Below are positions 50,501-58,586 of a stretch of DNA of 64,000 bases, piece by piece. The DNA lies in the NCBI GenBank assembly GCA_002364215.1, contig DEXQ01000003.1:105572-169571 (forward strand). The letters are read 5' to 3'. This DNA is from Aequorivita sp. UBA3180 (GTDB lineage: Bacteria; Bacteroidota; Bacteroidia; Flavobacteriales; Flavobacteriaceae). A program made the position numbers and the translations under genes. Each line of letters opens with the position of its first letter. The stretch's first letter is position 1. The notes beneath the pieces were generated by a model. It ran no database searches and was not told the DNA's origin. It was given only the letters and a program-made list of their open reading frames with translations.

Positions 50501-50910
50501 TGAATGGAGAGCTTTTCGAAATTTTTAAGCAACAACAAGATCTCCGAAATCAACTTCAAGACAGATTAAGTAAAGAGAGCTTAAATGGAAAGGGAGGAGA
50601 TTTGCTAAAGAAAATGGAAGGGATTGAACAACAATTGCTGGATAAGGGTTTTAACCAGAATACCCTTCAACAAATGCTCAATCTAAAATATGAATTACTA
50701 AAACTCGACAAAGCAGATTTGGAACAGGGACAGGAAAATAGAAGAGAATCACAAACTAATAAAAAAGATTTTCGAAATAATGTCCAGCTCGCCCCTGATG
50801 ATATAAAAAAATACTTTAACACTACTGAAATTTTGAATCGCGAGGCCCTACCTTTACAACAGGATTATAAGACAAAAGTTCAGGAATACTTTGAGGAAAA
50901 AGATGATTGA
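47521..50910 (+). CDS. DUF4175 family large membrane/coiled-coil protein
   Basis: An 1129-residue protein. Two or three N-terminal transmembrane helices (about 20-80: ELIKGAILFFAIGLLYLLIT; then around 150-175) precede a beta-rich periplasmic part (residues 190-480). After that comes an extremely long helical region (about 490-780) full of Gln, Glu and Lys that must form coiled coil. A region of low complexity follows (about residues 945-1000) of Gly with acidic, Asn and Ser residues (EGEGDGDGSGDGNGENGENG), then a C-terminal helical tail. It is the family found in flavobacteria next to ybeY and mnmG, here overlapping ybeY by 8 bases. Function unknown; an envelope-spanning or scaffold role is inference. 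Confidence 0.88.
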   Translation: MSTFSIIQQKLEEFIKKYYTNELIKGAILFFAIGLLYLLITLLVEYFLWLNPLGRRILFWAFVIVELGLFIRFIAFPLAKLFKLQQGIDYMQASKIIGNHFPQVNDKLLNVIQLNQNQRESELLAASIDQKATELQPIPFKSAVNFKNNAKYLKYAAIPILVFILFSALGGMDIFSSSYKRVVHYDTAFEPPAPFSFIVVNGDLNAVENKPFNLKIRTQGTAIPENASINYGGETYYMQQTAPGLFEYTFQQPVESIDFSLKANKVSSREYTLDVVKTPTLLNFEMVLDYPSYIGKRDETLKSTGNATIPEGTLVKWNVATKNTDAVTLKTADTSFSFTSKSKSFNFEKGVYNKFDYAITTSNEKLKDYENLAFTLNVVKDQYPEIDVQSKQDSTNTQRVFFLGQISDDYGLTKLRLVYFPEGGEKQAKTQALPLNKTNFDQFTYTFPGNLPLTEGVSYEYYFEVFDNDAIHNYKSSKSGIYSFRKLTKDELENEQLQNQQNAIKGLDKSLEEFKDQKQTLEELSRTQKEKNELNYNDKKKLENFLQRQKQQEELMKNFSKEMKEELQNFQPENQEKDPFKEELEKRLDENEERIKENEKLLEELEKLQDKIAKEELTEKLEKLSKQNKNQEKNLEQLLELTKRYYVEKKAEKLAEELFEMGEEQEKLANKPADENTKEAQEELNKKFEDYKKEMDELQKENDDLKKPIDIPEDKPTEQQIDEEQEKATDKLKQQKPNDAGKNQKKAGQKMKQMSKAMQMQMKSGQMESIEEDAKMLRQIVDNLVVFSFQQEDLMETFKKIEYGNPIFGKKLNVQNDLKTNFEHIDDSIFALSLRQPMIGTQINTSLTEIQYNIDKSLERLAQNQSRQGIGNQQYTITGANDLAVMLSEILSNMQMQMSMSMGSGSGKGTPKPGSGSSGGFQLPDIIKKQESLSEKMKEGIKKGKKGSKGEGEGEGDGDGSGDGNGENGENGRDGKNGNEKGDNKEGNGNSEDLNGELFEIFKQQQDLRNQLQDRLSKESLNGKGGDLLKKMEGIEQQLLDKGFNQNTLQQMLNLKYELLKLDKADLEQGQENRRESQTNKKDFRNNVQLAPDDIKKYFNTTEILNREALPLQQDYKTKVQEYFEEKDD

Positions 50911-51322
50911 GTTTAATTATTTAACCGATTTCAGATTGAAGAATGAATCTATTGTTAAGGATTGGATTCTGAATATTATCAATTCTGAAGGACGTGAAGA
51001 AGGAGACATTATATATATTTTTTGTGATGATAAATATTTGCACAAACTAAATGTTGAATTTTTAAATCATGACACGCTCACCGATATCATAAGTTTTGAT
51101 TATGGAATGAGCAAACAAATAAATGGCGAGATTTATATTTCTATAGAACGAGTGTTGGAAAACTCAGTAGATTTCAAAACCAAATTTGAAGACGAATTAC
51201 ACAGAGTCATGATCCATGGGATACTTCATTTTTGTGGTTATAAAGACAAAAGTGATAATGAGGAAAAATGTATGCGCAAGAAGGAAGATGAATCACTTCA
51301 AAAGCTCTCAGAAATCGATTAA
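50903..51322 (+). CDS. ybeY: rRNA maturation endoribonuclease YbeY
   Basis: A 139-residue metal-dependent RNase acting on 16S rRNA 3' end maturation and ribosome quality control. The family motif H-x3-H-x5-H appears as HGILHFCGYKDK, where the first two His are present but the third position (the His of GYDH in E. coli) is Asp. The rest of the family pattern is intact: LTDIISFDYG, and CMRKKEDESLQKL after the site. The start ATG at 50903 lies within the DUF4175 gene (8-base overlap), so translation is coupled. mnmG follows after 104 bases. Confidence 0.92.
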   Translation: MIEFNYLTDFRLKNESIVKDWILNIINSEGREEGDIIYIFCDDKYLHKLNVEFLNHDTLTDIISFDYGMSKQINGEIYISIERVLENSVDFKTKFEDELHRVMIHGILHFCGYKDKSDNEEKCMRKKEDESLQKLSEID

Positions 51323-51338
51323 ATAGTTTCATTCTTTA

Positions 51339-51372
51339 TTTGCTTTATAATTAGATATTTATTGTAATTTTG
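51339..51372 (+). promoter_or_regulatory. -33/-7 promoter for mnmG
   Basis: TTTG at 51339-51342, 22-base spacer, then TAATTTTG at 51365-51372. The parS site at 51403-51418 lies in the leader before the mnmG ATG. Confidence 0.5.
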
Positions 51373-51402
51373 CACCCCTTTTAAAAATTGATTTAACAAA
51401 AA

Positions 51403-51418
51403 TGTTCCACGTGGAACA
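51403..51418. promoter_or_regulatory. parS site 1 (ParB centromere binding site)
   Basis: TGTTCCACGTGGAACA is a perfect 16-bp palindrome matching the bacterial chromosomal parS consensus TGTTnCACGTGnAACA. It lies in the mnmG leader, 8 bases before the ATG at 51427. Confidence 0.9.
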
Positions 51419-51426
51419 ATAGTGAT

Positions 51427-53298
51427 ATGTTTCCAAAAGAGTACGATGTAATTGTTGTCGGTGCTGGCCACGCAGGATCTGAGGCCGCTGCCGCTGCCGC
51501 CAATATGGGCTCCAAAACCCTATTGGTTACAATGAATTTGCAGACAATAGCGCAAATGAGTTGCAACCCGGCAATGGGGGGCATAGCAAAGGGACAGATT
51601 GTTCGAGAAATTGATGCGCTTGGCGGTTATAGCGGAATTGTGTCTGATAAAACTGCAATTCAATTCAAGATGCTCAACAAATCAAAAGGACCCGCTATGT
51701 GGAGTCCTCGCGTTCAGAGCGACCGCATGCGTTTTGCCGAGACTTGGCGGATTATGCTTGAGCAAACTCCGAATCTTGATTTTTATCAGGAAATGATCTC
51801 AGGGATTATTGTTCAAAATGAAAGGATTAAAGGGGTTAGAACTTCATTGGGTTTAGAAATTAAAGCTAAAAGTGTTGTCCTAACAAACGGAACTTTTTTA
51901 AATGGATTAATTCATATCGGGGATAAGCAATTTGGAGGTGGACGAGCTGGTGAAAAAGCCTCCACTGGTATAACCCAGGATTTAATATATTTAGGTTTTG
52001 AGGCAGGAAGAATGAAAACAGGGACGCCTCCGAGAGTAGATGGTCGCTCATTGGATTTTTCCAAAATGATTGAACAGCCCGGTGATGACGTTCCTGAAAA
52101 GTTTTCTTTTTCTGATGAAACTGCACCTTTAAAGAACCAGCGCTCATGCCATATGAGTTATACTAGTTTAGATGTACACGATATTTTACGTGAAGGGTTT
52201 GACAGATCGCCAATGTTTAACGGTGCTATTAAAAGTCTCGGCCCAAGATATTGTCCTTCAATTGAGGACAAAATCAATCGATTTGCAGATAAAGATAGAC
52301 ATCAGCTTTTTGTGGAGCCAGAGGGTTGGGATACGGTAGAATATTATATAAATGGGTTTTCAACCTCACTTCCCGAGGATGTACAATTTAAAGCATTGCG
52401 CCAAGTTGCGGGCTTTGAAAATGTAAAGTTTTTCCGTCCCGGTTATGCAATTGAATATGATTATTTTCCGCCAACGCAATTAAAACATACTTTGGAGACT
52501 AAACTTGTTTCGGGTCTCTATTTTGCCGGACAAATTAATGGAACAACCGGTTATGAAGAAGCAGCCTCACAAGGATTAATGGCCGGTATAAATGCGCATC
52601 TTAAAGTTCAGGATAAAGATCCTTTTACGCTACAAAGAAATGAAGCGTATATTGGTGTTTTGATAGATGACCTTATAACAAAAGGCACGGAAGAGCCTTA
52701 CAGAATGTTTACTTCACGGGCGGAATATAGAACGCTCTTGCGCCAAGATAATGCTGACTTCAGATTAACTCCTAAAGCATTCGAAATTGGATTGGCCAAT
52801 GAAAAGAGAATGCGAAAAATGGAGGAGAAAAAGATTAAATCTGAAGCTTTTGTGCAATTTTTCAAAGAAACCAGCGTCTCGCCGGAAGAAATTAACGAGA
52901 TATTTTTAGCTCGCGATTCTGCTACGGTAAATCAAAGCGACAAAATGTTTAAATTCTTTTCACGTCCGGAAGTCACAATGGCGGATATGAAAACAATTAC
53001 TTCTGTAGAGAATTATATAGCAGAAAATGATTTGGACTCCGAAATGATTGAACAGGCGGAAATCCAAGTGAAATATTCCGGCTATATTGAAAAAGAAAAA
53101 AATAATGCAGATAAACTAAATAGGTTGGAAGGTTTAAAAATCCCCGTTTCTTTTGATTATTCAAAATTGAAATCACTTTCCTATGAAGCACGGGAAAAAC
53201 TTTCAAAAATTAAACCCGCAACGGTTTCGCAGGCTTCCCGAATAAGTGGCGTTTCTCCAAACGATATTTCGGTGCTGTTAGTTTATATGGGGCGTTAG
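51427..53298 (+). CDS. mnmG: tRNA uridine-5-carboxymethylaminomethyl synthesis enzyme MnmG
   Basis: A 623-residue FAD enzyme that with MnmE installs cmnm5 at the wobble uridine of several tRNAs. The FAD dinucleotide loop is VIVVGAGHAGSEAAAAAA at residues 8-25. Also visible are CNPAMGGIAKGQIVREID, the MnmG-typical RGPAMWSPR-like segment (SKGPAMWSPRVQSDR) and GTFLNGLIHIGDKQFGGGRAGEKA. The substrate segment MKTGTPPRVDGRSLD is present, as is the helical C-terminal domain for MnmE binding (YSGYIEKEKN). Both sides are flanked by parS sites. In many bacteria mnmG (gidA) lies near oriC. Confidence 0.98.
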   Translation: MFPKEYDVIVVGAGHAGSEAAAAAANMGSKTLLVTMNLQTIAQMSCNPAMGGIAKGQIVREIDALGGYSGIVSDKTAIQFKMLNKSKGPAMWSPRVQSDRMRFAETWRIMLEQTPNLDFYQEMISGIIVQNERIKGVRTSLGLEIKAKSVVLTNGTFLNGLIHIGDKQFGGGRAGEKASTGITQDLIYLGFEAGRMKTGTPPRVDGRSLDFSKMIEQPGDDVPEKFSFSDETAPLKNQRSCHMSYTSLDVHDILREGFDRSPMFNGAIKSLGPRYCPSIEDKINRFADKDRHQLFVEPEGWDTVEYYINGFSTSLPEDVQFKALRQVAGFENVKFFRPGYAIEYDYFPPTQLKHTLETKLVSGLYFAGQINGTTGYEEAASQGLMAGINAHLKVQDKDPFTLQRNEAYIGVLIDDLITKGTEEPYRMFTSRAEYRTLLRQDNADFRLTPKAFEIGLANEKRMRKMEEKKIKSEAFVQFFKETSVSPEEINEIFLARDSATVNQSDKMFKFFSRPEVTMADMKTITSVENYIAENDLDSEMIEQAEIQVKYSGYIEKEKNNADKLNRLEGLKIPVSFDYSKLKSLSYEAREKLSKIKPATVSQASRISGVSPNDISVLLVYMGR

Positions 53299-53303
53299 AC
53301 GAT

Positions 53304-53319
53304 TGTTTCACGTGAAACA
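53304..53319. promoter_or_regulatory. parS site 2 (ParB centromere binding site)
   Basis: TGTTTCACGTGAAACA, a perfect 16-bp palindrome and exact match to TGTTnCACGTGnAACA. It lies in the 30-base gap between the mnmG stop and the methyltransferase start. Confidence 0.92.
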
Positions 53320-53328
53320 CTATTAAAT

Positions 53329-54174
53329 TTGCAAGAATCAGAAAATAAATATTTATCGGTTAAAGATTTTTTAGTCTCAGGGGAAACTTTTGATTTAATT
53401 TATTCAAAAGAGTTGGATCTGCTTATAACCGAACCCGTTCCAAAAACTGAAGATCTCCCAAAATATTACGAAAGCGAGGAGTACATTTCACATACCGACG
53501 AAAAGCGCGGCTTGCTTTCCAATCTATATCAATTGGTGAAAAAATGGTCACTTCAGAAAAAAGCAAAATTAATTTATGCTCAAAATAATGGAGCTGGATC
53601 TTTATTGGATGTCGGGGCTGGCACTGGAGATTTTTTAAAGATTGCTAAAGAAAAAGGTTGGGAGGTTTATGGAATGGAGCCTAATCCCAATGCATTAAAA
53701 CTGGCAAATAAAAAGGGAATTAATTTAAAGAGCTCATTAAAGGATTTTGCCGGAAAGCAATTTGATGTTATCACACTTTGGCATGTCCTTGAGCATGTTC
53801 CAAATTTAGAAGAAACTATTTCAGAACTATCAAATTTGGTAAAACCAAACGGTACACTGATCATTGCAGTTCCAAATTTTAAAAGCTTTGATGCAAAACA
53901 TTACGGAAGGTTTTGGGCGGCTTTTGATGTGCCTCGTCATCTTTGGCATTTTTCTAAAGATTCCATTGAAAAACTATTTGCTGAAAAATTTCAACTTAAA
54001 AAAATAAAACCAATGATTTTTGATTCGTTTTATGTAAGCCTTCTTTCTGAAAAATATAAAACCGGGAATAATTTTTCTTTTAAAGCGTTTTGGATTGGTT
54101 TTATATCAAATATTAAAGCAAAAGCTACAAAAGAATATTCTTCACATATTTACTGCTTCAAAAAACATAATTAA
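53329..54174 (+). CDS. Class I SAM-dependent methyltransferase
   Basis: A 281-residue methyltransferase with the SAM-binding motif I SLLDVGAGTGDFLKIAKEKG, motif post-I YGMEPNP, and the motif at ITLWHVLEHVPNLEETISEL. The N-terminal 70 residues are a flavobacterial-type extension (YLSVKDFLVSGETFDLIYSK). Substrate unknown. The start is TTG at 53329, 10 bases after parS site 2; the first in-frame ATG would delete much of the extension. It could be transcribed with mnmG. Confidence 0.85.
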   Translation: MQESENKYLSVKDFLVSGETFDLIYSKELDLLITEPVPKTEDLPKYYESEEYISHTDEKRGLLSNLYQLVKKWSLQKKAKLIYAQNNGAGSLLDVGAGTGDFLKIAKEKGWEVYGMEPNPNALKLANKKGINLKSSLKDFAGKQFDVITLWHVLEHVPNLEETISELSNLVKPNGTLIIAVPNFKSFDAKHYGRFWAAFDVPRHLWHFSKDSIEKLFAEKFQLKKIKPMIFDSFYVSLLSEKYKTGNNFSFKAFWIGFISNIKAKATKEYSSHIYCFKKHN

Positions 54175-54183
54175 GCCTGTTTG

Positions 54184-54219
54184 GGCGCCTTTAAGGCACA
54201 GTCGGCCCCAAAAGGCGCC
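54184..54219. repeat. GC-rich inverted repeat between methyltransferase and holB
   Basis: GGCGCCTTT (54184-54192) and AAAGGCGCC (54211-54219) are perfect inverted arms around an 18-base spacer containing AGGCACAGTCG, which is shared with 41012-41022. The GC content contrasts with the neighbourhood; it may be a decayed palindromic element or terminator without a T run. Confidence 0.5.
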
Positions 54220-54317
54220 TGAGGTAGAGCTGAAATGTTTTCTTCGCTTAGAAGGAAGAAGAAGCGCTTGCTTTTAATAATAAAAATCGATTAGAAATTT
54301 ATTTTTATAAGATAAAT

Positions 54318-55472
54318 TTATGTGAGTTCGGGTTGATGAATCAATCGAGTCAATTTGATGGAGAGATCTGTAAAAATAATTTTGGCATTACCATTTCGCT
54401 CAATGTGATAAGAAGCATCTTCCAAAGCTGAATTAATTTCAAAAATATTATTCTGGTGCACGAATGGAGAAAATTTGGGTAATGAAAAAGTGGCGTCATT
54501 GGCATCAAAAAATAATAACGAATTGGCACCGTAATTTTTTAAAAGCGCCTGTCGAAAAACTTCAATGCAATAATTCAGAAATTTTTTTTGGGTTTCCCTT
54601 CCCTGTCCGGCAAGTTCATCACTCCAGTCCAACAAATTATTAATAGCACCTTTATTGCCTTTCGCCCTAAAAGCAGTACGCACCCAACTTATAAACCATT
54701 TCTCAAAAACTTCATCTTCGCCAGTTTCGTCCAATAACTGCAGTGCTTTATTGTAATCACCTCGCGCTCTACGGGCAGTTTGGACAGCTAACTGTTCTTT
54801 TACTTTTAAATTAGATGTTAATGCTTCAGATATATCTGCTTCAGAAAGTAATGGGAAGGTTAACTTTTGGCACCTAGAACGAATTGTAGTGATAATCTGC
54901 TCTTCCCGCTCCGTCAGAAGCAGAAGTAGTGTCTTTTCAGTAGGTTCTTCAACCAATTTCAGGATTTTATTGGCACATTCACCGTTCATATTCTCGGCCA
55001 TCCAAATGATCATCACTTTGTAGCCTCCTTCAAAAGCTTTTAATGATAATTTTTTCGAAATGTTCTCTGCTTCAAATTTGCTAATGTTACCTTGTTTTTT
55101 TTCCAGACCTAAACTTTGCAGCCATTCAAAAAGAGATGCGTAGGGATTATTTAAAACAAAACTGCGCCATCCTTCAGCGTAATTATCAGAAATAGCATTT
55201 TTCTTTGCAATATCACTTGTATTTACCGGATAAACAAAATGCAAATCGGGATGTATCAATTTTGAAACTTTGTTTTTGCAGGAAATATATTCGGGGCTTC
55301 CTTTCTCAAATTGGCTGCAAAGAAGTTCTGAGGCATACGCAATGGCCATTGGCAATAAACCACTGCCGTTAACGCCCGAAAATAGCTGTGCATGCGGAAT
55401 TCGGCCGTTTTCAACGGTTTTTGAAAGATGTGATTTTAAATTTTGGTGACCGATTACTTCTGAAAAATCCAT
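54318..55472 (-). CDS. holB: DNA polymerase III subunit delta prime
   Basis: A 384-residue clamp-loader subunit. The start is MDFSEVIGHQNLKSHLSKTV, the family first helix (VIGQ-like). The phosphate-binding loop is degenerate (GVNGSGLLPMAIAYA lacks the GKT lysine-threonine), as expected for non-ATPase delta prime. The sensor/SRC region is TTIRSRCQKLTFPLL, and AENMNGECANKILKLVEEP is the delta-prime motif. The C-terminal collar domain follows. Start is taken as ATG 55472. It is a single minus-strand gene, diverging from pgk. Confidence 0.93.
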   Translation of the reverse strand: MDFSEVIGHQNLKSHLSKTVENGRIPHAQLFSGVNGSGLLPMAIAYASELLCSQFEKGSPEYISCKNKVSKLIHPDLHFVYPVNTSDIAKKNAISDNYAEGWRSFVLNNPYASLFEWLQSLGLEKKQGNISKFEAENISKKLSLKAFEGGYKVMIIWMAENMNGECANKILKLVEEPTEKTLLLLLTEREEQIITTIRSRCQKLTFPLLSEADISEALTSNLKVKEQLAVQTARRARGDYNKALQLLDETGEDEVFEKWFISWVRTAFRAKGNKGAINNLLDWSDELAGQGRETQKKFLNYCIEVFRQALLKNYGANSLLFFDANDATFSLPKFSPFVHQNNIFEINSALEDASYHIERNGNAKIIFTDLSIKLTRLIHQPELT

Positions 55473-55597
55473 TCGCAAATCTAAACATTTCTTCGCTTTA
55501 ATTCCTGATGAAATTCCTGATTCATTTTTTACTATGTAAACGTTTGAAAATTATTTTTAAATGGAATTATTCGCCAAACGATAAATATCAAAAAGGC

Positions 55598-55605
55598 TAT
55601 ATTTG
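55598..55605 (+). promoter_or_regulatory. -7 promoter element for pgk
   Basis: TATATTTG matches TAnnTTTG, 19 bases before the pgk ATG. Confidence 0.5.
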
Positions 55606-55624
55606 CTGGATAAAATTTTGAAAG

Positions 55625-56809
55625 ATGAAAACAGTACACGACATAGATTTTAAAGGCAAAAAGGCATTGATACGCGTGGATTTCAACGTGCCGTTGGATG
55701 AAAATTTTCACGTTACCGATGATACCCGTATTTGTGCCGCCAAACCAACGATTTTAAAAATTTTGGAAGATGGCGGAAGCTGTGTTTTAATGTCCCATCT
55801 CGGAAGGCCAAAAAATAAGGAAACAGAATTTTCACTTCAGCATATTGTTAAGCCTTTATCAGCTATTTTAGGCGTTCAGGTAAAATTTATTGATGACTGC
55901 ATAGGCGAAAAGGTAGAAACAGCAGTAGCAGATTTAAAATCTGGTGAGATCCTCCTGCTTGAAAATTTGCGATATTATGAAGAAGAAACGAAGGGTGATC
56001 GTACTTTTGCCGAAAAACTTTCAAAGCTCGGAGATGTCTACGTAAACGACGCTTTCGGAACCGCACATCGCGCCCATGCCTCTACGGCTATAATTGCTGA
56101 ATTTTTTCCTGAAAACAAATGCTTCGGCCTCCTGCTCGCTTCGGAAATAGAAAATGTAAAAAAAGTATTGGAAACCAGCGAAAAGCCCGTCACTGCAATA
56201 ATTGGCGGCGCAAAAGTTTCCTCAAAAATCACAATTATTGAAAATATTCTCGATAAAATTGACCACCTCATAATTGGCGGGGGAATGGCCTTCACTTTTA
56301 TAAAAGCACAGGGCGGAAAAATAGGCAGTTCGCTGGTGGAAGATGATAAACAAAATCTTGCACTGGAAATTTTAGAAGAAGCAAAAAAGAAAAACGTTTC
56401 TGTACATCTACCTGTTGATGCTGTGATTGCTGATGCATTTTCAGATTCCGCAAACACGCAGATTTCCGCAGTTGACAATATACCCGAAGGCTGGATGGGG
56501 CTTGACGCAGGGCCTAAAACCAATGAAATTTTTGCGGATGTAATTGCCAATTCCAAAACTATTTTATGGAACGGTCCCGTGGGTGTTTTTGAAATGGAGA
56601 AATTTGCTGAGGGGACCAAGATTTTAGGACAAAATATTGCCAGAGCTTCTCAAAATGGTGCTTTTTCACTCGTGGGTGGGGGTGATTCTGTTGCTGCGGT
56701 CCAAAAATTTAATCTTGCAGATAAAGTGAGTTATGTATCCACTGGTGGTGGCGCAATGCTGGAAATGCTGGAAGGCAAAACGCTTCCAGGCATTAAAGCC
56801 TTGTTATAG
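55625..56809 (+). CDS. pgk: Phosphoglycerate kinase
   Basis: A 394-residue glycolytic enzyme converting 1,3-bisphosphoglycerate and ADP to 3-phosphoglycerate and ATP. The family start KKALIRVDFNVPLDENF is followed by SHLGRPK, LLENLRYYEEETKGD, and VNDAFGTAHRAHAS. AIIGGAKVSSKI carries the nucleotide-side motif, and FSLVGGGDSVAAVQKF and VSYVSTGGGAMLEMLEG close the nucleotide domain. All substrate-binding arginines and the hinge appear normal. Single gene with its own promoter. Confidence 0.98.
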   Translation: MKTVHDIDFKGKKALIRVDFNVPLDENFHVTDDTRICAAKPTILKILEDGGSCVLMSHLGRPKNKETEFSLQHIVKPLSAILGVQVKFIDDCIGEKVETAVADLKSGEILLLENLRYYEEETKGDRTFAEKLSKLGDVYVNDAFGTAHRAHASTAIIAEFFPENKCFGLLLASEIENVKKVLETSEKPVTAIIGGAKVSSKITIIENILDKIDHLIIGGGMAFTFIKAQGGKIGSSLVEDDKQNLALEILEEAKKKNVSVHLPVDAVIADAFSDSANTQISAVDNIPEGWMGLDAGPKTNEIFADVIANSKTILWNGPVGVFEMEKFAEGTKILGQNIARASQNGAFSLVGGGDSVAAVQKFNLADKVSYVSTGGGAMLEMLEGKTLPGIKALL

Positions 56810-56998
56810 AAAAAGTTAAATATCACAATATTAGACTTTTGAGCCTAAAATTTGCGTAATTTCGCGAAATCATTATTTTTGATAAAATTTTTTATTTAAA
56901 AAGGCGTTACATTTTTTGAAGAATTCAAATAAATTAACCCTTTGAAAAGGTATTAATCAAGCGAGTTTGTTATAATCCCCAAACGCAATAAGAAGCTG

Positions 56999-58567
56999 AT
57001 GAAACTAAACAAAATCCTCCCCCTTGTGCTGTTGCTGGCCTGCAGTATAAGTTTTGCCCAACAGGGCAAAAAGAACAGCAAAAAGCTGAACACAAAAAAA
57101 GTTCAGGTAATTGATTCTATAAAAGTTACAAAAATTGCTGAAGAATTACCTTCTACCATAGTGGCTACCTCTCTTAAAGATAGTACTGTCTTTGACCTGA
57201 AAGATATGGCCTTGGCTCGAAAAAAAGATAGTCTTTGGCTGAAAGAACTCTACAAATCAGATCTTTTTGAAGATATATATAACAGTGTCGTAAATCAGGA
57301 ATACGATTTGGTAGATTATGATGAACTTCCAACCGAAGTTTTGAAACAACGCCTAAAAGACCTTGATGCCCGCACTCCCTTCAAAGTAGAGTACAATCCC
57401 TCATTGGAAAGTGTTATCAAACATTATTTAAAGAACCGTCGCGGAAGTTTAGAGCGACTTATGGGTCTTAGTGAATATTACTTTCCAATGTTTGAACAGG
57501 AACTGGACAGACATAATTTACCTTTGGAATTAAAGTATTTAGCCATTGTAGAATCTGCGTTAAACCCACGCGCTCAGTCAAGGGTTGGCGCAACTGGACT
57601 TTGGCAGTTTATGTATCCAACTGGCAAAATGTTTGGGCTGGACGTAAGCTCTTATGTTGATGAACGTTCCGATCCCATTATGGCAACGGAAGCTGCCTGC
57701 AAATATTTGAAGAGTTTAAATACCAGTTTCAATGATTGGGATTTGGCACTTGCGGCATACAATTCCGGTCCAGGCAATGTTTCCAAAGCGATACGCCGTT
57801 CCGGGGGCAAGACCAATTACTGGAATCTTCGCAATTACCTTCCACGTGAAACAGCGGGATATGTTCCTGCATTTTTGGCTACTATGTACATTTTTGAATA
57901 TGCACAAGAGCATGGCTTTAAAAAGCAGGGGTCCAGAATTCCTTATATAGCAACTGATACTATTAGGGTTAAGCAGCAGATAACTTTAGATCAGGTAGCA
58001 AAACTTACAAATCTCGATAAAGAAGAACTAGAGTTTTTGAATCCATCATATAAGTTAGGCATTATACCTGTAGTGAAAAATGAAAACTACATGTTACGCC
58101 TTCCATTGACTGCGGTAGGTACTTTTGTGAATAATGAAAACGCCATCTACGCCTTTGCACAGGAAGAGCAGGAAGAAGCAGAAAAGCCAGCGCCAGAACT
58201 ATACGAGCAACCTGAAAAAATCCGCTATCGCGTAAAACGTGGTGATTATTTAGGTAGAATTGCCGAAAGATATGGCGTGGGCGTTAGCCAGATTAAGAGT
58301 TGGAACGGTATGCGAAGCAATACACTTAGGGCAGGACAGAACTTAATTATTTATCCTAAGAAGAGCGCTCAGGACATTGCCAGCAATACTCCTGCACAAT
58401 CTCAAAATGTATCTTCGGAAAAGACATATACTGTGCGCAATGGAGACTCGTTATGGAGCATTTCGCAAAAATTTCCTGGAGTTTCAGTCCAAAATATCAA
58501 AAATTGGAACGATATTAGTGGCAATAACATAAAGCCCGGAACTAAACTAAAAATATATAAAGGATAG
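56999..58567 (+). CDS. LysM-containing lytic transglycosylase (MltD-like)
   Basis: A 522-residue periplasmic or outer-membrane murein lytic enzyme with signal peptide (MKLNKILPLVLLLACSISFAQ). The GH23 SLT domain lies at about residues 150-310, with the catalytic Glu in LAIVESALNPRAQSRVGATGLWQFM and DWDLALAAYNSGPGNVSKAI downstream. Two LysM domains follow in the C-terminal third (about 400-448, RYRVKRGDYLGRIAERYGVG, and about 475-520, TYTVRNGDSLWSISQKFPGV), which bind peptidoglycan. Its middle carries a parS-like sequence (57838-57853) that does not disturb the frame. The next gene follows after 19 bases. Confidence 0.95.
   Translation: MKLNKILPLVLLLACSISFAQQGKKNSKKLNTKKVQVIDSIKVTKIAEELPSTIVATSLKDSTVFDLKDMALARKKDSLWLKELYKSDLFEDIYNSVVNQEYDLVDYDELPTEVLKQRLKDLDARTPFKVEYNPSLESVIKHYLKNRRGSLERLMGLSEYYFPMFEQELDRHNLPLELKYLAIVESALNPRAQSRVGATGLWQFMYPTGKMFGLDVSSYVDERSDPIMATEAACKYLKSLNTSFNDWDLALAAYNSGPGNVSKAIRRSGGKTNYWNLRNYLPRETAGYVPAFLATMYIFEYAQEHGFKKQGSRIPYIATDTIRVKQQITLDQVAKLTNLDKEELEFLNPSYKLGIIPVVKNENYMLRLPLTAVGTFVNNENAIYAFAQEEQEEAEKPAPELYEQPEKIRYRVKRGDYLGRIAERYGVGVSQIKSWNGMRSNTLRAGQNLIIYPKKSAQDIASNTPAQSQNVSSEKTYTVRNGDSLWSISQKFPGVSVQNIKNWNDISGNNIKPGTKLKIYKG
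57838..57853. promoter_or_regulatory. Candidate parS site 3 (14/16 match)
   Basis: CCTTCCACGTGAAACA matches TGTTnCACGTGnAACA at all positions except the first two. It lies inside the lytic transglycosylase coding region, where it must also encode LPRETA. Functional binding is inference. Confidence 0.5.
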
Positions 58568-58586
58568 TTCCAAAAACATCCTTTAA

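Noticed and set aside
56038..56619. Long minus-strand open frame opposite pgk
   Set aside because: It lies wholly antisense to a strongly conserved enzyme gene and its translation is Ser/Ile/Phe-rich without recognisable features; explained as a shadow of pgk codon bias.
57843..57848. Insertion of foreign DNA in the lytic transglycosylase at the parS-like site
   Set aside because: The reading frame and GH23 features continue through the site without a break.
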